From the NCBI GenBank assembly GCA_023229385.1, contig JALNZI010000018.1:1-22855 (forward strand): 22,855 nucleotides of DNA, given 5' to 3'. The stretch's first letter is position 1. Every line of letters starts with the position of its first letter. This document shows positions 17,205-22,855 of this stretch, piece by piece. The notes beneath the pieces were generated by a model. That model was not told where the DNA came from. It was given only the letters and a program-made list of their open reading frames with translations, and made no database searches. Position numbers and translations under genes: made by a program. The stretch comes from Candidatus Omnitrophota bacterium (GTDB lineage: Bacteria > Omnitrophota > Gorgyraeia > Gygaellales > Profunditerraquicolaceae).

Positions 17205-17226
17205 AAAAAAACACCCGAATGGGTGT
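17205..17226 (-). terminator. Rho-independent terminator after the gp26-like/frameshift pair
   Basis: On the minus strand the stem ACACCC-ATTC-GGGTGT (six G-C-rich pairs, four-base loop) is followed at once by a run of T. It is the clearest intrinsic terminator in the window, and the stop codon of the frameshifted ORF touches the base of its stem. The opposite strand also has T-rich sequence after the stem, so it may work weakly in both directions. Confidence 0.85.
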
Positions 17227-17417
17227 CATTTTTTCTTTTCAATCATTTCTTTTTCTTTTTCTAATCTATCTGCTAATCTTTTATAATTGAATTCTCTTAA
17301 AAAAATTGGCATTTTATATAATTGCATCCAATCAAAATTACCTAAGGCAACTAAATCATGAATTTTTCCATATGTCGCCAGCCTATATGCGGGCGTCAGG
17401 CCAAAAAAACTGAACCT
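17226..17417 (-). CDS. Out-of-frame extension of the gp26-like gene (possible gp51-like part), reached by +1 shift
   Basis: An open frame without a usable start, overlapping the end of the gp26-like gene in the +1 frame. From the overlap it reads GLTPAYRLATYGKIHDLVAL, then GNFDWMQLYKMPIFLREFNY and a charged helix KRLADRLEKEKEMIEKKK. The amphipathic composition, absence of stops and termination exactly at the terminator stem mark it as coding. No ATG, GTG or TTG occurs before the mid-ORF ATG at W-M, so it should be made by fusion: slipping +1 after F264 on the T7 run (17403-17409) gives a 322-residue gp26-ORF protein. In T4, gene 51 (hub assembly factor) follows gene 26, so this may be its counterpart. 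A one-base sequencing error in the T run is the main alternative. Confidence 0.72.
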   Translation of the reverse strand, partial: RFSFFGLTPAYRLATYGKIHDLVALGNFDWMQLYKMPIFLREFNYKRLADRLEKEKEMIEKKK

Positions 17418-18195
17418 TCATCGGTAACGATATTCGAGATTCAAATCCACAATCACTACATTCAAAATCTAAATTTAAATCAACACCAGGATTTATGGTT
17501 TGTATATATTGTCTCAGTGATCTTATATCAGTTGCTAAAATGGTATTCAGTTGTTTGGTAATTGATTGTTTTTCTGTTATTCCATCAATTGAAATAATTA
17601 TATGTTTAAGTCCGATAATTGTCTCATTTGTAGGAATTCCTACTTTTTTTGATCGTTTTATTTCTTCCTCTATCTGTTTGTCATCACCAGATGTCAATAA
17701 CTTAAATTTGATTTCTTTTTTACATTGTGGGAGTTCAAATTTATATACGTTGTCCCGATTGAGCAATTCAAAATCAATTTCTTTTGAATTGAATTGTGTC
17801 AAATCCACATCAAGTGTTGTTTTTCGTTTGCAATTGGGACATTCAATCTCCGGTTGATAAAGTTTTCCATACGCAAATATTCTTGCTGCAAGTAATAAAC
17901 CATCTTTATCTCCTAATACTAAATCATCAATATTAATATCAGATACTATCAATGCTTGTAACAATTTATCTAATACCGTATTTTTTTGAATGAAATTTTG
18001 ATTTGTGAGTATGTCTTCATCTGCGGCAGTCATGTATCGCATTTGAATTGTTCCAATTGATAATGGATTATCTTCAGGATAACATTTACCCTTGCTGTTT
18101 AATTCTACATCTTCTAAAAGATATTGTTCCACAACTTGTTCAGGAACTTTAGTCATTGTTGTATCAAGTGCAACTTTATTATCTGTAAATTTCAT
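17383..18195 (-). CDS. T4 gp26-like baseplate hub protein with a zinc ribbon
   Basis: This 270-residue product resembles the T4 gp26 / T4_baseplate family. The early region ...SKGKCYPEDNP with MTAADEDILT, the middle DLVLGDKDGLLLAARIFAYG, and two CxxC pairs (C119/C122 in CPNC, C246/C249 in CSDC) that likely hold one zinc are its marks. T4 gp26 is a minor hub component needed for hub assembly. The last residues QFFWPDARI cover a run of seven T (17403-17409) where a second reading frame takes over, so this protein may be the short product of a frameshifted pair. It sits 15 bases downstream of the tube gene and upstream of the tape measure, which is the tail-chaperone position in many other phages. 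Confidence 0.82.
   Translation of the reverse strand: MKFTDNKVALDTTMTKVPEQVVEQYLLEDVELNSKGKCYPEDNPLSIGTIQMRYMTAADEDILTNQNFIQKNTVLDKLLQALIVSDINIDDLVLGDKDGLLLAARIFAYGKLYQPEIECPNCKRKTTLDVDLTQFNSKEIDFELLNRDNVYKFELPQCKKEIKFKLLTSGDDKQIEEEIKRSKKVGIPTNETIIGLKHIIISIDGITEKQSITKQLNTILATDIRSLRQYIQTINPGVDLNLDFECSDCGFESRISLPMKVQFFWPDARI
17403..17409 (-). other. Candidate +1 recoding (slippery) site, T7
   Basis: On the minus strand the codons CAG TTT TTT TGG contain seven T. A Phe tRNA on the second TTT can move one base forward and still pair, and the next codon is then GGC, opening the frame that runs to 17226. Loss of one T in the true genome would fuse the two frames without recoding. An eight-T run inside the intact gene at 22381-22668 (22501-22508) shows that such runs elsewhere are not broken. 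Confidence 0.5.
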
Positions 18196-18210
18196 TTATA
18201 TCGTTTAATT

Positions 18211-18705
18211 TTAATATTCTTGAATTGCATAATTATATCTCAATTTCATTGTAATTTCAGTAATATCAGTATCACTGTTTAAATCCAAATCACCAAAATC
18301 GACTTCTTCTGGCCAAGCACCAACCAATGTCCATTGTTCTACTTTATCACCGATTGGGCCCAATATATTGAATTTAACATTTTGAGCATACATACTCCAA
18401 TATCCAGCTCTACCTGTTACACTCTCGTGTGCTTTTCTCAACCATTCCATGCACATAGATGCACCGGATGGAACAATTGGATCAAATAAGGTAATATTTA
18501 TAGGTTCCCATTTTCCCTTTCCACCTTTTTGATAACGTTCAATGTTGATATGCGGAATTGTAACAACAGATAATGTTAATTTTGGTCTGTTTGCTTTTTT
18601 GATTAAAAATGAAGGAATATCATTAAAATAGAATATAAATCTATTTTTTAATTTTGCCTCCCAGTTGTTGTAAAATATTTCGTTACTGCTGATTATATCT
18701 GCCAT
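18211..18705 (-). CDS. Tail tube protein (T4 gp19-like)
   Basis: A 164-residue protein, almost exactly the length of T4 gp19 (163). The opening ..NNWEAKLKNRFIFYF, the middle GKWEPINITLFDPIVPSGA followed by CMEWLRKAHESVTGRAGY, and the end LVGAWPEEVDFGDLD with ITEITMKLRYNYAI match the gp19 tube fold, in which subunits stack as hexamer rings round the DNA channel. It lies four bases upstream-adjacent to the acidic protein gene and 15 bases ahead of the gp26-like gene. In T4 gene 19 follows gene 18 directly; here two other genes stand between sheath and tube. The start has an A-rich leader and no Shine-Dalgarno sequence. Confidence 0.93.
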   Translation of the reverse strand: MADIISSNEIFYNNWEAKLKNRFIFYFNDIPSFLIKKANRPKLTLSVVTIPHINIERYQKGGKGKWEPINITLFDPIVPSGASMCMEWLRKAHESVTGRAGYWSMYAQNVKFNILGPIGDKVEQWTLVGAWPEEVDFGDLDLNSDTDITEITMKLRYNYAIQEY

Positions 18706-18709
18706 TTTA

Positions 18710-19414
18710 TTATTGTTTTAATAGTTGTTCAATTTCTTCTAATTCTTCTTCCCTTTTTTCAAGAGAATTTTTAAAATTTATCATTGTGTCATATACAACA
18801 TCTATATCTGTATCTGAATTTTCAATGTCTTCCATATATTCATCAATTGAATTGTATCGCATTGAACTATCTATTATAACAAACGAAGCTTTAATGTCAT
18901 CCGAAGTTTCAATTATTTCCTCATCATCATCCTCTTTTTCGTCTGTATATTCAATTATAAATATATCACCAATCCAATCTGGATATGTTGATTTGATTTG
19001 ATTAAATTTCGATTCGAAATATATCATCAAATTTTCAGATATATCATTCCTTTGGTCATCCAATTCCTCATCATAATATTCTTTATAATCAAATGGTATT
19101 TCCCAACCGAAACCAGAATATTGATCCTCGTGTTCATTTGCATGATAATTATTCACAAGATCATTCCAAACCTCAACCAATTCATCTTTTGATTTTTGAA
19201 TTGATATACCATCAACTTGTCTCACATCTTCTAATAATTTTAATCTGGATGCCTTTATATATTCAGTCTTACCATTATTAAATGTTACAGCATATCTACC
19301 TTCATTGTAATAACCTCGTTTATTATCTCCTAACGAAATTTGTCCTTCTTTTATCAGTACAGTATCATTTGTAGGTATAATTGCTAATATATTATCTCCA
19401 GTTTCAAATCTCAT
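18710..19414 (-). CDS. Acidic hypothetical protein with an SH3/KOW-like N-terminus
   Basis: I do not recognise this 234-residue protein as a family. Residues 1-62 look like a small beta-barrel of SH3/Tudor type: GDNILAIIP, VLIKEGQISLG, GRYAVTFNNGKTEYIKASRLKLL. The rest is strongly acidic, with DEKEDDDEEIIETSDD near 155-175 and a C-terminal coiled-coil-like EKREEELEEIEQLLKQ. No catalytic motif or membrane segment is visible. It lies between the DUF3008/DUF5661-like gene and the tube gene, co-directional and four bases from the tube gene, so it is made with tail proteins; it could be an assembly factor or a passenger gene. A TATAAATA sequence ten bases ahead of the start is discussed under rejected items. 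Confidence 0.72.
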   Translation of the reverse strand: MRFETGDNILAIIPTNDTVLIKEGQISLGDNKRGYYNEGRYAVTFNNGKTEYIKASRLKLLEDVRQVDGISIQKSKDELVEVWNDLVNNYHANEHEDQYSGFGWEIPFDYKEYYDEELDDQRNDISENLMIYFESKFNQIKSTYPDWIGDIFIIEYTDEKEDDDEEIIETSDDIKASFVIIDSSMRYNSIDEYMEDIENSDTDIDVVYDTMINFKNSLEKREEELEEIEQLLKQ

Positions 19415-19444
19415 GTTATCTTATATTTATAAATATAGTCAATT

Positions 19445-19915
19445 TTATTTTTCTTTGTTTAATTCTTTTCTTGCCCAATATTTTGGTTTTGGATCAGTAT
19501 AATAATTGGGATCTTCAAATAAATGGTCTCGTGTGATCTCACCTGCTATTTTGGGATTGTTGGTATGTTCCATTTCGATGTCATATCCCAATAAATACTG
19601 TTTGGTAATATGTTCGATTGATACATTGTGTTTATCCGCTAAATCTTGCAGAGACATACCATCTGATTTACCACCAGCAACATAATCCACATTTTCACCG
19701 GTTTTTGGATTTACATATTTATATGTTTTACCGGGTGTTACTTTTGCTTCATTAAATACATCTTCAACGACCATAAAATCTTTTATTTTATTAAAAGACA
19801 TATTATCAGCAATATCCAATATATTTTTAGATACATCACCTCTCGGTGTTTTTCCTTTCTTAACCGAATATGCTAATCGAAATAAATTAGCTTGTTTATC
19901 AGATGTTGCCGGCAT
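19445..19915 (-). CDS. DUF3008-like / DUF5661-like two-part protein
   Basis: A 156-residue protein in two parts. Residues 1-50 (MPATSDKQANLFRLAYSVKK, then GKTPRGDVSKNILDIADNMS) resemble DUF3008, small basic proteins of unknown function. Residues about 80-150 (GMSLQDLADKHNVSIEHITK, YDIEMEHTNNPKIAGEITRDH, LFEDPNYY; each shorter than the limit when split) resemble DUF5661, found in phages and bacteria and also of unknown function. The second of these contains a helix-turn-helix-like segment, which alone does not show DNA binding. It begins three bases after the sheath stop and is followed by the acidic protein, so it is a member of the tail operon. The two domain assignments are from memory of the motif pattern. 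Confidence 0.72.
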   Translation of the reverse strand: MPATSDKQANLFRLAYSVKKGKTPRGDVSKNILDIADNMSFNKIKDFMVVEDVFNEAKVTPGKTYKYVNPKTGENVDYVAGGKSDGMSLQDLADKHNVSIEHITKQYLLGYDIEMEHTNNPKIAGEITRDHLFEDPNYYTDPKPKYWARKELNKEK

Positions 19916-19918
19916 ATA

Positions 19919-22321
19919 TTATTGTTGTGTAAAAGTTGTACCTGTTGGAGTGATGTTGATTTGGAATAATACATACTCGGCAGTCTTTGTTGGTTGAATC
20001 CACAATTCACCCTTTAATTGATTTCTATCAATTATATCAGATGTATTATTTACATCATCCATTTGAATTTTATATCCGTATAATCCATTTTTTTGTTGAA
20101 TATTATCAAGTATAGGAACTACTTTTGATAAAAATATATTACGTGTATTGGAAGTGTTTTGTTCAAACAAAATTTGTTTTCCAATTGTTGCAATATTTTT
20201 CTTTATATTAATAAGTAATCTCCTTACATTGATTCTATCTAATGCACTTGCTTTAATTTGTGTAGTTTTTTGACCCCACACAGCGATTCCTAAATTAGGA
20301 AACTTTGCAATTGCATTAATTCGTCCTGCATATAGGGTATCTCGTTCTGATTTATATAACTTAAAGTATGGTTCAATTACATATGTTAAACTACCACGAT
20401 TTAAACCGGCCGGTGCATTCCATTCATATCCAATTTTGTCATTGAATGAAATAACTCCAGGAATAACTGTTGTCGGTGGTGCCCATATATTTTTTCCCGT
20501 GATTGGGTTGGTTATCTTTATCCAAGGATAATACGTTGCAGAATAATTAGAATCAAATGATTCATTGTTTGACACAACGGTATCAACTGTTGAATTTGGT
20601 AATCCGGTATCAAATACAAAGAAACAATCACCCCTTTCTTCAACCATATCAATGGCCGAATTAATTACATAATTGTGATAACCTTGCAGGATTCCTGGCA
20701 TCACTAACATATTAATATCATATTCATCATCATTTGAAAATATATCAATTGCTTGTTTATAAGCAACCGAACCAGATGATGTTGAATTGGTAAAATCAAA
20801 TCCAAATGTATTACCGGCCATTGAATTCAATCCTATTTTTTTACTCTTAGCAGGATTAAGACCATCATATCCACCTTGCAATGGTAACATGAATTTTCGT
20901 GCAGTTGATGGACAAGTACTTGCCGTTAATGACAAATTCGGAGTAGATGAACTTGGGTGTGTATATAATTTATCTAAATGAAATACAATATTATTACCAA
21001 CTGTTACACCAGTCATCGTTGTAAATGGTGATAAATAATTTATATTATCCAATTTTTCATATGAAAATCCATAATATGCTCTTGAACTATATAAACTATT
21101 GTATTCTTGAATCAAATTTAATGAAGCAGTTGGGAATATATATGTAGAATTAACGCTTTTTAATGGTTGCAACGCTTGATTAAATCCAAACGGTAAAATT
21201 GAAACATCAATACCTTTGTTTTCAACTATACTATCAATTTCCACTCTGATATATTCTGATTTGTTTGGATAATCGCCAGTATATGTTATTTTACCAGTTG
21301 TTGGACTATATGTTCCGTATCTCGTACCAATTCTGGTACCTATATAATTTACTGAGTCGGGATTTAAATCTACATCAAATGATTCAATAATTGATGGTTG
21401 TTTATCTGTATCATTATAATCTCTTACAACAACAGTAAATGTTCCATATCCATTATTAACACCTTCTTTGATATTTGTTATACCAATTTTAATCGCTGTA
21501 TTTACATAATTACCTTGGTCGATTGTGTAAAACTTAAATAATTGGATTGATGAACTATCCGGTAATGTTTGTGAAATTACATAAGGTGTACTTGCTTCTG
21601 AATAAGCATCCAATGAAGTAGCAGGAATTGAAATATTATCTAATGTGAGTGATCCAGAACCGTTTCCTGCATTAATTATTGATCTCAATTCAACTATTCG
21701 TTGATTAAATGTTACCAAATTATACACAGGATATGTATAAGCATCAGAAACAAATGGATTTGAACTGAATATTTTCCCAACATAATTTGGATCAGAAGAA
21801 TTTAATGATGCAGTAACAGAAGAACTGAAATTACCGGTTGTTCCATATGATCCAGTTAATTTGAAACTAAATATAGAACCAGAAGTTTTAATATCTGATA
21901 TTAATGATCCAGTTGTTTTTGTTGAATCAAAATTTACGTAATAATCGGTACTTGTTTTTGATACTGGATGAAATACAGCTACTATCTCATTTATATTGGT
22001 ACTCGATGATGTATAATGCATTGTTAATACAGGAATAACAATACTTGAGTAATCCTCATTTGTCAACACTCGAATTATTGTAGCTACATTAGCATTTTCT
22101 AAATAATTTCTAACACTGTACCCGGTATATGAATTCACATAATCTGTTCCAAATTTCCTTTCAAATTCGGATATTGTATTAACTTGAGTAGGAATAAATG
22201 CTGGGCCTTTTGCCGTTGTACCGATGAAACCGGCACCAATTGAACCAACACCCGGTTGAGTATATGAATTATCATTTTCCGTTATATATACGGCTGGTGA
22301 TATTTTAGTTGTTTCTATCAT
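19919..22321 (-). CDS. Tail sheath protein (T4 gp18-like)
   Basis: An 800-residue contractile sheath subunit. The N-terminus ISPAVYITENDNSYTQPGVG then GAGFIGTTAKGPAFIPTQV is the standard sheath opening, followed by FERKFGTDYVNSYTGYSVRN. The C-terminal half has GIAVWGQKT, LDRINVRRLLINIKK, LFEQNTSNTR and the closing DVNNTSDIIDRNQLKGELW strand pattern, which form the handshake domain joining neighbouring subunits. Residues about 120-400 are a Ser/Thr/Gly-rich beta region that makes this protein longer than T4 gp18 (659) and is probably exposed on the tail surface. The 59-base gap upstream is AT only in part (tatatattatatata) and shows no Bacteroidota promoter; the gene may be read from further upstream. 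The call is firm. Confidence 0.93.
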   Translation of the reverse strand: MIETTKISPAVYITENDNSYTQPGVGSIGAGFIGTTAKGPAFIPTQVNTISEFERKFGTDYVNSYTGYSVRNYLENANVATIIRVLTNEDYSSIVIPVLTMHYTSSSTNINEIVAVFHPVSKTSTDYYVNFDSTKTTGSLISDIKTSGSIFSFKLTGSYGTTGNFSSSVTASLNSSDPNYVGKIFSSNPFVSDAYTYPVYNLVTFNQRIVELRSIINAGNGSGSLTLDNISIPATSLDAYSEASTPYVISQTLPDSSSIQLFKFYTIDQGNYVNTAIKIGITNIKEGVNNGYGTFTVVVRDYNDTDKQPSIIESFDVDLNPDSVNYIGTRIGTRYGTYSPTTGKITYTGDYPNKSEYIRVEIDSIVENKGIDVSILPFGFNQALQPLKSVNSTYIFPTASLNLIQEYNSLYSSRAYYGFSYEKLDNINYLSPFTTMTGVTVGNNIVFHLDKLYTHPSSSTPNLSLTASTCPSTARKFMLPLQGGYDGLNPAKSKKIGLNSMAGNTFGFDFTNSTSSGSVAYKQAIDIFSNDDEYDINMLVMPGILQGYHNYVINSAIDMVEERGDCFFVFDTGLPNSTVDTVVSNNESFDSNYSATYYPWIKITNPITGKNIWAPPTTVIPGVISFNDKIGYEWNAPAGLNRGSLTYVIEPYFKLYKSERDTLYAGRINAIAKFPNLGIAVWGQKTTQIKASALDRINVRRLLINIKKNIATIGKQILFEQNTSNTRNIFLSKVVPILDNIQQKNGLYGYKIQMDDVNNTSDIIDRNQLKGELWIQPTKTAEYVLFQINITPTGTTFTQQ

Positions 22322-22380
22322 AATTTGATTAAATTATTGTTATATATAATATATAGTACGAATTTTAGATAATCACGATT

Positions 22381-22668
22381 TTACGGTTGATGATTTTTTG
22401 AAATAACTGTATAAGTTTGCAAATCAATTTCAGAATCCGTACCATATTTTTTTTCAAATTGTTTCAATACAAAATTCTCTTTTTCAATTAAATCCAAATA
22501 TTTTTTTTCTAATTCAGATTTTTGATTATTTAACTCGGTGAGTTGTTTCTGTACCAATATCATTTTAAAATCAATTTGACCAAATTCAACTATAAAATTA
22601 TTATAACTTTGTTTAAATTCGGAAAGTTGATTAATTTCGTCTTGTGTTAACTTTGTTGTGTTTTCCAT
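22381..22668 (-). CDS. Small coiled-coil phage protein, prefoldin-like
   Basis: A 95-residue protein whose first 75 residues form one long amphipathic helix pair: LTQDEINQLSEFKQSYNNF, then GQIDFKMILVQKQLTELNNQ, then KSELEKKYLDLIEKENF. A short C-terminal tail (DSEIDLQTYTVIS) could add a beta strand. Proteins of this size and pattern recur in T4-like marine phages near structural genes; no function is known to me. It stands alone ahead of the sheath gene with a 59-base gap after its stop, and behind a 152-base non-coding stretch. An eight-T run in its coding sequence (22501-22508) is in frame. Confidence 0.72.
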   Translation of the reverse strand: MENTTKLTQDEINQLSEFKQSYNNFIVEFGQIDFKMILVQKQLTELNNQKSELEKKYLDLIEKENFVLKQFEKKYGTDSEIDLQTYTVISKNHQP

Positions 22669-22820
22669 GTGTGTTTATTTCGTGTTTTCCTTCGTTCTAA
22701 CGAATGATCTTTTTATTTGATGATTTTATCGTTTGATTGATTATCGTCAATCCTGGTTGAGATATGTAAGTCTGTGTTGAAATTTGATGTTACAACGTAT
22801 CATGTTCCGTCATTTTTATT
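22669..22820. other. Non-coding stretch upstream of the small coiled-coil gene
   Basis: This is the longest stretch without a gene. It contains a perfect 14-bp palindrome (TTCGTT-CT-AACGAA arms of six, 22691-22704) and, on the minus strand, an imperfect direct repeat of ACGATAA followed by TCAATCAA or AATCATCAAA. I see no match to the promoter elements at 12713 and 14407 and no T run after the palindrome, so it is not a typical terminator. It could hold an operator or an unrecognised late promoter. Confidence 0.4.
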
Positions 22821-22855
22821 TTACTCATCGAAAATGTCTTTGAATTTTCTTTTAA
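22821..22855 (-). CDS. 3' end of an unseen upstream leftward gene (partial)
   Basis: The last 35 bases on the minus strand read KRKFKDIFDE and then a stop, a plausible end of a gene that starts outside the window. A second frame is also open to 22790, so the choice is not certain. Nothing can be said about function. Confidence 0.35.
   Translation of the reverse strand, partial: KRKFKDIFDE

Noticed and set aside
17495..17857. A 120-codon open frame on the plus strand
   Set aside because: It is antisense to the gp26-like gene, whose zinc ribbon and family motifs are clear on the other strand.
19424..19435. TATAAATA on both strands ahead of the acidic protein gene, resembling a T4 late promoter
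   Set aside because: In DNA this AT-rich the octamer is expected several times by chance, it lies only ten bases from the start codon, and it is not repeated at the other operon heads.
22691..22704. Palindrome as an intrinsic terminator
   Set aside because: The loop is only two bases and no T run follows on the minus strand; kept only as a possible binding site.

Overview
The window is part of the virion-structure region of a very AT-rich, T4-like (contractile-tailed) phage. It probably infects a member of the Bacteroidota, most likely a Flavobacteriia-type host. The T4-like assignment rests on recognisable portal (gp20-like), baseplate wedge (gp6-like), sheath (gp18-like), tube (gp19-like), gp26-type baseplate and tape-measure proteins. 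The host inference rests on three things: two promoters of the Bacteroidota form TTTG-N20-TAnnTTTG, no convincing Shine-Dalgarno sequence before any start I checked, and a jelly-roll domain in one virion protein that resembles domains of secreted Flavobacteria proteins. The host is inferred, not shown.

Layout. Bases 1-11739 are one tightly packed rightward block: the 3' part of the portal gene (with an apparent frameshift at the window edge), an unknown helical protein, a pol-beta-type nucleotidyltransferase, a DNRLRE-like virion protein, a 1289-residue fibre made almost entirely of phased 7-residue Ser/Tyr repeats, the gp6-like wedge protein, and a large adhesin-like protein with Ig-like and jelly-roll domains. 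Bases 11758-22855 are leftward and meet the first block tail to tail. Read leftward from the right edge they hold: the end of an unseen gene, a small coiled-coil protein, sheath, a DUF3008/DUF5661-like protein, an acidic protein, tube, a gp26-like protein running into an out-of-frame ORF, a strong terminator, a small ORF, the tape measure, a two-domain nucleotidylyltransferase/ligase-like enzyme with its own promoter, and four small unknown genes behind a second copy of that promoter.

How it fits together. The leftward block has the usual myovirus order sheath - tube - (frameshifted pair) - tape measure, so it builds the tail. The rightward block supplies the portal, wedge and surface proteins. 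The candidates for undescribed biology are: (1) a +1 recoding site joining the gp26-like protein to a 58-residue extension in the place where other phages keep the frameshifted tail chaperone; (2) the fused nucleotidylyltransferase + KxDG ligase-like enzyme; (3) the heptad fibre with four regular 4-residue phase shifts; (4) a 44-bp promoter element present twice. No tRNA, rRNA, CRISPR, insertion sequence or integrase was seen. The longest stretch without a gene is about 150 bases (22669-22820).
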